A DNA stretch of 64,000 nt from Capsicum annuum (Eukaryota; Streptophyta; Magnoliopsida; Solanales; Solanaceae). Positions 22,435 through 35,079 of the stretch are shown here, piece after piece. The notes beneath the pieces are model-generated. The model was not told the DNA's origin and did no database searches. It saw only the letters and a list, made by a program, of their open reading frames with translations. Within the stretch, counting starts at the first letter, position 1, and the number at the start of each line of letters is the position of its first letter. A program made the position numbers and the translations under genes. The stretch is from positions 113,260,907-113,324,906 of the forward strand of contig NC_061120.1 of NCBI RefSeq assembly GCF_002878395.1, in the 5' to 3' direction.

Positions 22435-24749
22435 TGTTACACTCTAAGACTACCCCTAGTCATAACATAGTGCTTATAATTACAAGTGATCCCAAACTGA
22501 CCCATAACCTGGCATGATACTAAGAATAGTGAAAATAACTTATAAAAGACTTATGCAGAAGTTGAACTGAATGATAAAATAAATGATCAAAGTAAGCCAA
22601 CATCAATATCTAAGTTTAAAACCACAAGCTGAAAACATCTAACTGTAAATTTGAGAGCCTATACTAAGACGAGTTGCTGGGACAAGCCCCCAGCTAAGTC
22701 TAAGTGTCTAAAAATTAAGTAAGAAAAATAAAATGTTAATACTAGCCCTTGAATGATGAGGACTCATGAAAATTCTACTGTTGATCCAGTTGGAGATTGT
22801 ACTATGTGCAATCCAGGTATTGATCATCATACCCTATATAATGAGAAAATATAGCGTAAAGAGGTATGCAATCAATGCTATAAATATACTGAGTATGTGA
22901 GATGGGAAATAACTGATATAGGTTGAGCATGATGCATGTCGCACGATAAACTAATACAAGGCCAAGTAATGAACATATGCTTTATGATAAACTGAATAAC
23001 TGAATTCAAGGTCATGTAAGTAGCTGAATCTGAACTTTAGACTGTGGAATATGGGAGCTACTATAAACTGACATACCCCAAAATGAGCTAACTAGGGTCC
23101 AACCTATAACCCCAGCTGAAAGGGTGCTTAGTAGCTTACCAAGGGAATAAACACTGGCTGATGTAGATCCACTAAACTAATGTCCAAAAGCACTTAAGAT
23201 ATCATGCCTGATCTGATGGGTGACCCTTTAAAACCTATGGTAGCATCATAGTTCTTGTACTTAGGGACTTATACTAAAGGTCTTAGCCTAACCGACGGGT
23301 GAGCCTTCATCTTTGTGTTTGCTCGTTTTTAAGTACTACTCCCAACTGAATGACACTGATAACTTTAATGCTCAATGATAATAATAATTTGAAGATTGAA
23401 AATAAATGAAAAAATTCAAAACACATGAGCTGGAGGATTTTATACTAATATGTGTATATATATATATATATATATGCATACAATCTTAGGTTATCGGGAG
23501 TCCATAACCCACTATCTTTAAAGAATGCAACTATTATGCCAGTTTCATAATTCGATTGAAATTAAGGAATCTAATAAATCAAGTCCAAGCTTATAGATTT
23601 CACAACGTTTTTAGTGTTTGTGATCAACGACATGTAATAACACTAAAATTCATGATAAGCATGGATTTGAAGTCAATAACACCAAGGGACTGAGATATCA
23701 AGGAATTTGACAACATTTATAAATCCTAAATTGATAAGAAAGAACTGAATGAAAGAATTAGGTTAACTTTAGGACTCAATGGGTGAAAAGAGACCCATTG
23801 ATGAAATCCCACATACCTGGAGATGAGAACCCTGAAGAATTATTTGAAATTAATAGTCTGAAAAAGATGAACCCTAGCTCTTCCTTGTGGAAACAAATTA
23901 CTTTTTTCTCTATTTAAAACTAAGTGTCGAATTTTGTGAGTAATAAGGTCTTAGGTTAATATTAACCTGAATAATCAACCTTAAAATATCCTAAACGACG
24001 TAGTTTTGATATTGAAAAAGTAGAAAAAGACTGATGTTCCCCTTTATAATTTGTAACTAGACGCGATTTGAGAGGACGTACTGGACCTTCCCACGATTGC
24101 AGGACCAACCTACGATCGTGGGTTGTACTCATGGTTGGGAGCTGTATATGAGATCTCTAAAATTGATCAGATGAGAATTGGTTCGATTGTGGGATATACT
24201 TGAAGTCATACCTTCGTTCATCGTTTTGAAGGTTCAATCAAGATCATTTATAAGACTCATGATCGAGCCTAAGGTCATGGTCTTAAAGCACTATCCTGGT
24301 TCCCCTTATGGTCAGAAGGTATAAACTTTTAAATATTGGGGTTTTCTCAATCGGACAAGACCATTGTACGGTCGTACAATGTAACCATGATCATGGTTTG
24401 GCTTGTGACTTACTACAGGACAATACTTCCCTAAGATGGCCATGACTTTTCACCCTGATATTAGATTAAGGAGAAAATAGATGAATTGTAAAGATAATTC
24501 AAATATATACCATTTGGTGGTTCTTGAGCTCAAATATGCTTTATAATCTATAATTTATGATTGTTTAAAGATGATCTTTTCTCAAGGAATTAATTGGTAA
24601 GGAAGGTTTTGGCTTGGTTATGGGCTAGGAATTTCTTGTGGCCATGGTACATGTCCACATCCCTTCTAATATTTTTAAAACTTGATATTTAATCCTAAAT
24701 ATACTAGAAGCATAGGTCTATCCTTGGCTTGATTTTTTGGGGTGTTACA
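22435..24749 (-). mobile_element. Gypsy-2 3' LTR (2315 bp)
   Basis: It runs from TGTTACACTCTAAGAC to GGGGTGTTACA. It contains CTGATGGGTGA-type motifs (about 23215 and 23295), a short (TA)n at about 23452-23475, and a block with CTACGATCGTGG, TTGTACGGTCGTACAA and CCATGATCATGG at about 24060-24400. It is co-linear with the interrupted right LTR. Confidence 0.88.
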
Positions 24750-26350
24750 ATATTTCCCCCTGGAGTCATTCATCCCCGAACAAAAGTGACTAAGTTTGAA
24801 GGTTAGGGGAAAACAGATGCAATTCCCACATTTTCTTCTCCATTTCTCCTAATATTATTTGAACCCTTTGACACTATCTATACCTGAAATTCATACACTA
24901 AGTTTTCTAAGAACTGAACACTAGAATAATATTGAGTCGGTAATTGAAATGTGGACAGAACCAAATTCAAGGACACATGATATTTTATGTGAATATCAGG
25001 GTGACATAAAATAGAAAGAAAGAATTAATTAAGGGGAAAATAATACCTCAGTCCAGGACTGAGTTCAAAGAAAAGAGGAGGGGGTACTTGGTCATCATAT
25101 ATGCCTTTGCTTCCCAAGTAGCTCCCTCAACCTACTGATTTCGCCAAAGAACCTTTACCAAGATAACCTCCTATTATTCCTGAACTTACAAACCTGATGG
25201 TGAAGGATCTCAACCATAACCTCTTAATAAGAGAGACTATCTTTCATGCCCATACATTTTAAGGGAATAACCGATGCTGGATCACCAATGCATTTCTTTA
25301 ACAAGGAAACATGGAAGACTGGATGCACTGCCGCCAAGTCTACTGGAAAATCTAACTCATAGGCCACTTTTCAAAGATGACCTACAATCTAAAAAGGACC
25401 AACATAGTAGGGACTGATCTTACCTTGCTTCCCAAATCTCTTCACTCCTTTCATAGGTGAAACTATTAAGTAGATGAAATCACGAATAATAAACTCAATC
25501 TTTGTTGGTACATCTTCATAGGACTTCTAATGACTCTGAGCCATTCTCAGCCTTTCTCCAATCAACTGAACCCTCCATAGCCTCATGGACTGAGTGTAGC
25601 CCTATCAATGTAGCTTCACCAACCTTAAACCAACAAATATGAGATCTACACTTCCTACTATAAAAGTGCCTCATATAGTGCCAATATGAATATTAGAGTG
25701 ATAACTAGTATTAGAAGCAAACTGAATCAAATAAAAATTATCATCCTAACTACCTTTGAAATTGATCACACATGCTCTCAAAATCTCCTCTAAGGTTGAA
25801 TATTCGTTTCTGCCTTACTATCTATCTACGAGTGAAAAAATTTACTAAGATAAACTAGGGTACCAAGACCCTTCTGAAACATCTTCTAAAATCGAGAGAT
25901 AAACAACAAACCTCTATATGAAATAACAGAAAAAGGGAGTACATGTAATTTTACCAATTCCTCAGCTGAGTCTGAAGTTTTAACTGGCAAGAAAATGGGC
26001 CAACTTAGTCATTCGACCCATGATAACTCAAATGGAATCATGTTAGTGACATGTACGAGAAAACCCTATGATAAAGTACATGTTCACTACTTCTCACTTC
26101 CAAGAAGGAATAACGATGTCGTAAAGCATACTACTAGGTATCTAGTGCACAACCTTAACCTGTTGGGAATTTGGACACTTAGTCAATAATTCTACAATAT
26201 TTTGCTTCATAACATTCCACTAATAGACTTCCTGTAAATCAGTATACATCTTAGTGTATCTGGGATAAATAGAATATTGGGAAATATGAGCTTTTGCTAG
26301 CATTCATTGTCTTAAGTCATCTATATCTAAAATACAAAGTCATCCTTGAT
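24750..26350 (-). pseudogene. Gypsy-2 integrase and chromodomain
   Basis: The polypurine tract (sense CCAGGGGGAAATAT) abuts the LTR. Reading in the sense direction, integrase core remnants at about 25640-25900 include ACVINFKGS and FASNTSYHSNI. The C-terminal module MKGVKRFGKQGKISP follows at about 25400-25460. Then come VAYELDFPVDLAAVHPVFHV (about 25330) and a chromodomain-like stretch near 25130. No long frame survives. Confidence 0.75.
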
Positions 26351-26990
26351 AGCGAAAAAGACTGTCTCCCCTTTAGAAGAAAACCTCAACCTTCTGACTT
26401 TGGATCGTAACTTTTAATCTAAGTAAAATAGTGTCATTATCTTTCTTTTCTTTAACCTCTGCTAGTAAAGAGGATTATTAACCATTTTGAACCAAAATAC
26501 TACCTTCGGTTGAATCAACCAACCAAACTCCCAAGCTAGCCAGCCTTTGAACCTTGCGAACTAAACCTTCTTATCATTATCTATATGAGAAATGTTTCCC
26601 ATAGATAATTTTCTAACAGCATCAACCACTAAATTAGCTTTACCAGGGTGGTACAAGATACTCATATCGTAATCATTCAATAACTCTAGCCATCTTCTCT
26701 GACGAAAATTTTGATCTTTCTGACTTAACACATACTGAAAACTCTTACGATTAGTGAACACATCAACATGAACCCCATAGAGGTAATGCCTCCAAATCTA
26801 TAAGGAAAAATCAACTGCTGTTAGCATAAGATAATTAGTTGGGTAGTTCTTTTCATAATTCTTAAGCTGTCTTGAGGCATATGCTATGACTTTTCCCCAC
26901 TGCATCAACACTTACCCAAGCCTAACCCTGGAGGTACCACAATAAACAAAACCATTTGTGCCCCTAGGTAGAATTAAAATTGAAGCGATG
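26351..26990 (-). pseudogene. Gypsy-2 RNase H
   Basis: An open stretch at 26561-26761 gives QNFRQRRWLELLNDYDMSIL, YHPGKANLVVDAV and KLSMG, the gypsy RNase H C-terminal pattern. The N-terminal part, with a PRGTNGFVYC-like reading near 26950, is frameshifted. Confidence 0.8.
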
Positions 26991-27860
26991 GTGAGTCGAG
27001 TCTTCAGTTTCTGAAATCTCTTCTCATGAAAATCAAACCACTAAAATTTGACTTTTTTCTCAGTCAGCCTAGACATAGGTTAAGTAATGGAGGAAATTCC
27101 TTCAACAAACTATCTTCAGTAACTAACTAAGCCCAAGAAACTCCTGATATCTACTAGAGAGATGGGTCTAAACTTGTTACTTACAAATTTGGTGTTTTAA
27201 GGATCAACCCAAATGCCTTCACCAAAAATAATATTACCAAGGAATGTTGTTAATTTAAACTAGAAGTCACACTTGATGAACTTGGAGAATAGCTGGCGAT
27301 CATTAAGAGTCTATATAAAAATCCTCAAATGGTCTGCATGTTCATCATCACTCAGAGAATAAATAAGGATGTTATCTATGAAGACTGTAACGAACATGTC
27401 AAAGTACTAATTGAACACCCTTTTCATCAAGTCTATAAAGTTGTAGGAGTATTTGTTAGTCCAAAAGACAAACAACAATTTCAAAGTTACCACATCATGT
27501 TCTAATGCCTATCTTTGGGATGTCACATTCTCTGACTCTAAACTAATGGTAGCCTAATCTGAGAAATATCTTAGAGAAATAATTTTCACCCTTAAATTTT
27601 TCAAACAAGTCATTATTCTTGGGAATGGGAGATATATTTTTGACTATGACCTTGTTCAACTAACAATAGTTGATGCACATTCTGAGATAAAAACCATCTT
27701 TCTCATGCCCAAAAAATTATAGAACCCCATAGAGAGATACTGAGCCTGATAAAACCCTTATCAAGAAGGTCCTTCAATTAATTATTCAATGCGTTAAGCT
27801 CGACTGGATCCATTCAATAGGATTGAATTAAAATAGGTTGGGTTTTTAGAATGAGATTTA
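26991..27860 (-). pseudogene. Gypsy-2 reverse transcriptase
   Basis: The sense frames show the polymerase core. At about 27370-27390 the catalytic motif reads VFIDNILIYS, so the second catalytic Asp is Asn and the enzyme would be dead regardless of stops. Flanking blocks match gypsy RT: a YHQLRI-type region near 27570 and thumb sequences toward 27100. Many stops and small indels. Confidence 0.8.
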
Positions 27861-28470
27861 TTTCAAAATCAACTTTCTCTTTGAGAGGAACTCTGGTAGA
27901 TCTTTTAGAAACTTCTTTACCATTGAACTTACCGTAGATTTGGGGCCTCAGATTTTAAATTCTTAACCCAAATAAGATTTTAAATTCACCCTTTGAAGAT
28001 CAACTTTATAGACCTAAGGTAAGAGGCGAACCTACATATAAGTGCTGAGTTACTACCCTTTTACTCTAAAACTAGTTTATTTGGAAAATAAAATTGGACT
28101 ACTCCCTTCCTTTAATCAAAAAAGGTATTGCAAGAGTGTAGTCAATTTATCCTAAGAATGACATCAAAATCTACCATGTCTAACTCTATAAGGTCAATAG
28201 AGATGACTTTTTAGAGACTGTAACTTTGCAACTTCTATATCTCATCTAACTATGAATGTTTCACAATTGGAGTAAAGATTGAGAAACGTTCTGAAAGAGT
28301 TTTAAGACTTGCACCAAAGTCTATTTCTATATATAGACAATGTGGATCCAGGATATAATAATGCATTAAAATAAATATATAAGACCTGCAATATACTCGT
28401 GACTACATTTGGAGAACTCGACTTGTAACATACCCGTGACTACATTAGGAGAACCCTTCTAATCCTGTTG
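27861..28470 (-). pseudogene. Gypsy-2 protease and linker
   Basis: Only patches of the protease-to-RT linker and protease are readable in the sense direction (about 28100-28450). Placement relies mainly on order between RT and gag. No intact active-site motif was seen. Confidence 0.5.
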
Positions 28471-29840
28471 AGTTTGATGGACATAGAACCTTCTTTGATG
28501 CTATCAGTTAGCTGCACTAGATAATGCACCCTGCTGAGTTGGGTGTCCTTTTAGAGCTATTGAAGAGTTGGATTGACTTTGCTGACAAGCATCCCTACCT
28601 TTCTGTGAAGCCGCTGGATATTTTCTTAGTCTATGGTTTGGCTTACCATACCCAAAGTAAACATCACTACGATCCATACACTTTTTCTTTTTCTTTTTTT
28701 ATCATATTTCTTCCGTATTGGGTTGGTACGAACACTACTCATACATTTCTAGGACTTAAGAGATTGGTGCCCTATCTCGATTATCTTTCGTAAACTTAAG
28801 CACTGGTGCGATAGCAGAAGACAAGGATAGATCTGAATATCTTTGTCAGAATTGAGAACGATGTCCACCATTTGTCCTCTATTGAGAGAAATTGAAACTA
28901 TCTATTCAAGCCCACTTACTCTATCTTTTCTTATCCTTAACTTCTTCTTCCTCTATTTGTTAAGCATGAGCCATCATCCTGGAGATGTCATATCCTTCAC
29001 CAACATAGTAGTCCTACATTCCTGGACTTCATCCTTAGAAATACCACACATACACTTGCTTATGCATGCCCTAGAACCAGCAACTATAGCAACATCATAT
29101 TACCAACTGAGTAAACTGAATGGTTACTCTTTTTTCGCTCATGTTACCCTACTTTAGTTTTATGAATTCCTGCACCTTAGACTTTCTTATCTCAAGTGGG
29201 AAAAATCTATCTAGAAATGTAATAACAAACTCTTCCTACTCAATCGATTCTGCATCTGCACCCCTGTCCTTCTTCTATTATTTATACCAGGTGTGAGCCA
29301 CTCTTAACAGCTGATAGGAACCCAAATTAATATTATCATTGGGGTGACATCTATGATCTCTATAAATTTATAAATACTATCCAGAAACTCCTATGGTTCA
29401 TCTTACGACTTAGACCCAAAAAACATTGGAGGATTCATACGATGAAGTCTCAACTCCGAATGTTGCTGCATTCACTATCAGGCTGGATGGTGCCATAACT
29501 TGGCTAAGGTTATAAAAGGAGCCCTGAATCTAGCATGGTAGACTTGTTCTTTTAGAGGGTTTTCTAGAGCTAGTAGTGGTGTTTGGCAGTTCTCAACCAT
29601 GTTATCATATTCACTCTTCTTTTATTAGTTCTCTTTAGAGGCATATTCTATAAATATATAGATAATGAGTTATAAGAAGGTTTTTAATAGAGTTCACACT
29701 CTATCAAACAATATGAACATGAAAAATATGAAACTTTTCCTAAAACATTTCATAACCTCTCACTCTTAAGTGTGGCATGCCTTACACTTATGAATAAGTC
29801 TTTATTTAACATGACTTTTAGACACCCTCGGACAATTTAA
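28471..29840 (-). pseudogene. Gypsy-2 gag
   Basis: Gag remnants occupy the slot next to the primer site. Around 29140-29240 a retrotrans_gag stretch is recognisable (sense readings around FLDRFFPLEIRKSKV). Open frames on the opposite strand at 28524-28793 and 28843-29157 are chance shadows. The region is too decayed to place domain edges. Confidence 0.6.
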
Positions 29841-29847
29841 ACCTAAT

Positions 29848-29860
29848 TTTTTGATACCAA
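29848..29860 (-). promoter_or_regulatory. Gypsy-2 primer binding site
   Basis: The sense strand reads TTGGTATCA followed by an A-run. This keeps the first bases complementary to initiator tRNA-Met; the usual GAGC has decayed. Confidence 0.6.
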
Positions 29861-29987
29861 GTTTAGTAAGACCTAAGACTAACCCCTAGTCGTAACACGG
29901 TGCTTAGAGTAACAAGTGAACCCAAGCTAACCCATGGCCTGACATGACACTAAGAATAGTTAAAATAACTTATAAAACACTTGTGTA

Positions 29988-32821
29988 TGTCATGCCTTAA
30001 ATCCCACTGGGAGGACAGGCACCCATAGTCATGATGGCCTGAGAGAACCAATCTATAACCTTGTACTTCTCATTCATGTAACTATGACAATCAAAGGTTC
30101 TGTCAAATATGATATTATGCATTAATGAGTATAACTACGTAGGAAAGAACAAAATTATATATACAACACTTGGCCGTTGGGGCCACAACATCTAAAAGAA
30201 AAGAAATTACCATGTTCAACTTTATATTGGTCTACAAAGCCCTAAAAGATACATAGAGTTAGTTAGGATCGAGACAAACCCCTGCCCTACTCTTTACTAC
30301 TGCACAATACCAAAATATATGGAACAGACTCAGAAAGATCCGAATTAACTTGGAGCTGACCAATAGTCACTGAATAACCTGTGCTCCTACTAGTGAGGTG
30401 TATTATCTGAAACTCCTGTGCCTACAGTATGAAATACAGGTCCCCTGTGAGGGACGTTAGTACTGAGTATGTAAGGCTGAAGGTAACAACACATGATACA
30501 AGAGCTCAATAGAAATCAAATACAAGTGTATAAGTAGTATTAGTAGACCACCTTTATATATACTTGTGGGAATACGTACATTACATTCTTTTCTTTATTT
30601 TTACCTTTATTACTTCATAATATTTGTAAGTCATATAATGCAAATGACCAGCTGATTAGTGATAAATAGATAAATTAGGATCAGCCCATGCTAGGCTTAC
30701 GCCCCTGAGCTGCCACCCATATATGAACATTAGGATCGGCCCATGCTAGGATTATGCCCCTGTGCTGTCACCCACATATAAAGGTATCGAGATTGGCCTA
30801 TGCTAGGGTTATGCCCCTGAGCTGCCACTCATTTTACAGATTTGTGTTTCTTAGTTATTTAGCATTTGAGATTGTTATTTTGGTGGTCATAACATTATGG
30901 TACCTTGAAACAATAATCTACTAATGAGAACATGTAAATGGGAACTTAATGTAACAACAATAAGGTAGGTAGATATTGGAACACAAATGAAGTGTTTAGA
31001 AGATGAAAATGACACATGGGTCTTATTTGAGTAAACAGAGAACTCCTGAAATTTTCTAATGAAAATAGACGTGCATGATTAATAATAAGCATGTATTGAG
31101 GTGTTTTAACACATTAGAGAGTGGGAACAAGTTCATTGTCTACATGGGATATAATACACTTCTATTATGTATCACTTGTTATAGAATAACCTTTGAAACT
31201 TACATGATAGAACAAATATCTAATTTCATGCCAAAGAGTGCAAAAAATAGAGTATGCCTTACATACCTGATCGTACAACTCTTATACTAACCCAACTTGA
31301 CTTCCCACCTTTTGGATTACTTATCTACAATAGAATATAATGTAAACTAATCTTAGGAATCAACCAACATATTTGTGCTACTAACTTCACCAAAATAGTA
31401 ACCGGGCAGTAAGCCCTTTATCTATCAATTAAGGGTGTTATTTTAACCCTTTTCTCCTCCAATTGCACCCATTTACCATACATGTTCTTATAAGATTCAC
31501 CAAAACCACCTTGGCTTTCTTACACCCTTTAAACAACACGTAAAATAGATTGGGCAGTAAACATATGCTATAATTCATTTGGTGGTATACCGCCACACCT
31601 TTCTTCTATAGTTCAATACAAACTAATCACACTTTTCTGCAACATCAACCTGGCAGCCCATAACATATACATAAAAAATAGTCTACAAAACAGTCCCAAA
31701 TCCTTTTTATTGTAACAATCAATTATTGAACTCATCATCTCTTGAGTTCTCAATAACAACACATCTATAATTCTCTCTCAAATTCATATATAAGGAGAAC
31801 AAAATGGGGCAGTTATGTTATCTCATTTCTGCAACTTATCCTTTAAATTAAACTCCTCAAGAACTTCAACTTTCACTTTCCTTCACACTTCAAACCAAAG
31901 AATAAAAGAGAAGTTTCTTAATAACAAAGAAAAATGAGAAGATAGCTTGTCCTATATTTTGCCATGTATTTATAATTAGGCACCTATATCATATTTTCCT
32001 GAACTTCCATAAGATAATTAAGCTAAACCTTAAATGTTTTTAGTTACCTTAGCTTGCAAAGATGAGGGTTTCATCAAGAACTTTAGAAGAAATTTTAGGG
32101 CTGCTGTTCTTATCCTTGTTAAGAAAGAGAGAAATCTAAAATTTAAAAGGGTGAATATTGTGTTTAAATGAGTAAAATGACCAGCTATATTGATCATAAA
32201 TTGAGCCCTCTAGAACTTCTCTTATTGACCTTATTTTCAGCCAAAAATTAGTTCAAGTAGGTGATGCACCTAATTGAGGGTTCAAGCTGCTCAAAATTTC
32301 AAAGTAGGTGATGCACCTACTTGCTTAAATTCTTATCTTGGGCTTAATTAACTTGAACCTTTGGCAGATGTAAGTGTTTGGGCCATTTCTTTATTTTCTT
32401 TTCTTTTACTTGAGTTAGGCCCAAATGAGTACCTTAACACAGGATCAATTCTGATCCATAACCTTGGGTCCATTAACTTGGTCTAGTTATCTCAAGTAGG
32501 TGACTCACCAACTAGCTTAATTAAGTCCAGCAACCACCTCAATAAAATACTTCATTTTTAGTTCTTAATCCCTTGGATCTAACCTAAAACTTGTATATAC
32601 TTGGTCACTTTAAAATTTTCATATACTAGCCTATGATCGCAAGTTTAATTAGTTGTATCGACATTAACTTAGTTGCATCACATTAAAACGTATGGGCAAC
32701 ATCTATAATTCTATATACACCATTAATACTCGCATAACAAATCTCATCCATTACCTTATCATAATGCTATTCCAAGTTCCATATAATTAGAACAAGTAGA
32801 AGCAAAATATGGGATGTTACA
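29988..32821 (-). mobile_element. Solo-LTR-3 (2834 bp) in the Gypsy-2 LTR
   Basis: It runs from TGTCATGCCTTAAATCCC to GGGATGTTACA with flanks GTGTA (29983-29987) and ATGTA (32822-32826), one mismatch apart. There is no coding content, primer site or paired LTR. It contains three tandem units at 30676-30832. Near the sense 5' side it has repeated AAGTAGGTGATGCACCTA motifs (about 32255-32330), one with 9-bp perfect arms. Strand is inferred from its TGTCATG start, shared with oriented LTRs. Confidence 0.82.
30676..30832. repeat. three tandem units of about 55-60 bp in Solo-LTR-3
   Basis: Each unit contains CCATGCTAGG followed by (T/C)TATGCCCCTG or a close variant, then a GCTGCCACCCAT-like ending. 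Units begin near 30678, 30733 and 30790. Confidence 0.85.
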
Positions 32822-33756
32822 ATGTAGAAGTTGAACTAAATGATGAAATAAATGCTCAAAAGTATTCTATCATTAATATCTGAGTTTAAAACCATAAGCT
32901 AAAAATATCTAACTGTATGTGTGAAAGCCTCTATAAGATGAGTTGCTAGGAAAAGCCCCCAACTAACTCCAATTGTACAAAACTGAAGTAAGATAAAATA
33001 AAATATTGATACTATCCCTCGAATAAAGTGGATTCACAAAAATGCTATTGCAAATGTTGTAGAAGATCGCACTAAGTATGATCTCGATGGTGAGCATCAG
33101 AACCTATTTTATGAGATATTATAGTGCAAAAAAGTATGTGATCGATACTTTGAATGTACTGAGTATGTGAAATAGGAAAAAACTGATAGAAGCATAGCAT
33201 TATGCATGTAACATACTAAATTGATGAAATACCAAGTAATGAACATGTGTTGTATAATAAACTAAATAATTAAATACAAGGTCATAAAAGTAGTTTAATT
33301 CAAATAGTAGACTGTGGACTATGGAATATGTGTTGTGGACTGTGGGAGCTACTAATAATCGATATACCCCATTTTGAGCTAACCGAGGTCCAACTTGTAA
33401 CTCCAATTGGAAGGATGTTCAGTACCTTGTCAAGGGTACAAACACTGACTGACATTGATCTACTAAACTAATGTTAAAAAAGACTTACGGTATCAAGCCT
33501 GGTCTGATGGGTGAACCTTTATAACCTTCACTGGTGCCATAACTCTAGGACTTAGGGCCTTTTACTAAAGGTCTCAACCTAACTGATGGGTGAGCCTTCA
33601 TACTTTGTCCGCTCGGTACTAAATACTAATTCTAACTGAATGGCACTGATAACTGTAATGTTCAATAATAATAATAATAACAATAATCTTGAAGACTAAA
33701 AATAGATCTAATATCTGAAAAAATTTAAAACATGTAAGCTAGAGGATTTTATACTC

Positions 33757-33840
33757 GTATATATATACAAATATATATATATACATATATATATATACAC
33801 ACACATATATACACACATATATACATATATATATCTACAT
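33757..33840. repeat. compound (TA)n/(CA)n microsatellite
   Basis: Alternating TA blocks with ACAC interruptions lie inside the right Gypsy-2 LTR. The corresponding place in the left LTR has only a short (TA)n. Confidence 0.95.
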
Positions 33841-35079
33841 ACAATCCTAGATCATAGGGTGTTCATTGACTACCATATCTGAAGAATGCAATTATTATGC
33901 CAGTTTCATATCTGAATGAAATTAAGGAATCTATAACACAAGTTCAAACTTATTTATTTCATAATGCAATTAGGGTTTGTGTTCATGGGCATGTAATAAC
34001 ACTGAAATTGATGATAAAGCATGGATTTCAACTCATAACACTAAGGGACTGAGATATTAATAAACTTGACAACATTCATAAATCCTATATTGAGAAGAAG
34101 GAACTAAACTAAAGAATTATGTTAACTTTTAAACTGAAAGGGTGAAAGCATACCCATTGATAAAATCCCATATACCTAGAGATGAGAAACCCAAAATTTC
34201 CTTGAAATTGTAAGCTCGAAGAATATGAACCCTAGCTCTGTGTTGGCGAAAGATATTGCCTCATTTCTATATTTGAAACTAAGTTTCATATATTTTTCTG
34301 AGTAATGAGGTCTTAGGGTAATATTAACCTCAATAAGTAGCCTTGAAATATCCTAAAATATGTCATTGTGATGTTAAAAGAATGGAAAAAGACTGATGTA
34401 CTGCTTTAGAATTCATAACTGGAAGCTGTTGGATGAAAAGTACGGGACCTTTCTACGATCGTGGGACCAACCTACGATTGTGGGTTGCACTTATTGTTTG
34501 GATCTATATGAGAGATATATGAACATGATCAGACAAGCCTTGGTGCAATGATGGGTCTGCCTACAATTATACCTTAGTTCGTAGGCTTAAAGGTTCAATC
34601 AGGATCACCTGTGGGACTCACAGTGATGCCTAGGATCATGGTTCCTGCTTGTGGTAGGAAGGTATAATTGTCAACTTTCAGATGTTGGGGCTGTCTCGAT
34701 CACACGAGAACATTGTATTGTCATACAATAAACCATAATTAAGGTTTGCTTGTGACATCTTACCGCATGACAGTGTTTCACTAAAATATCCATAACTTTT
34801 CATCCAGATATAGGATTAAGGAGAAATAGGAAGCATTGGAAATATAATTTAAATATCTATTACTTGATGGGAATTGAGTTCAAATATTCTTTAAAATATA
34901 TCACTTCTCAGGAAATCAATTGGTAAGGAAGGTTTTGGCTTGGTTACAGGCTAAGAAATTCTTATGGCCATGGTATATGTCCAAAACCCTTGTCATAATG
35001 TTGAAATTGATGTTTAATCCTACATGTACATAAAGCATGGTTTTAGCCTTTTATTAATTTTTTAGGGTGTTTTAGACAG

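Larger units (their letters stand above)
22435..35074 (-). mobile_element. Gypsy-2, chromovirus-type element nested in Copia-C
   Basis: It has LTRs of about 2.3 kb around a 5.1-kb internal region with gag, protease, RT, RNase H, integrase and chromodomain remnants, all on the minus strand. The flanks GATAG (22430-22434) and GACAG (35075-35079) are the target duplication with one change. The copia RNase H frame resumes exactly across it. The coding region is heavily broken, and the right LTR holds another solo LTR. Confidence 0.87.
29864..35074 (-). mobile_element. Gypsy-2 5' LTR, interrupted by Solo-LTR-3
   Basis: Positions 29864-29987 and 32822-35074 together match the left LTR. The join falls in a CTTATGCAGAAGTTGAAC-like stretch that is continuous in the left copy. 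The terminal TG and CA are mutated (TAG start, TTTTA end). Its TA/CA microsatellite at about 33757-33840 is much longer than in the left LTR. Confidence 0.83.

Noticed and set aside
28524..29157. Two sizeable plus-strand open frames
   Set aside because: They lie opposite the decayed Gypsy-2 gag, have no recognisable domain, and the region's homology is on the minus strand.
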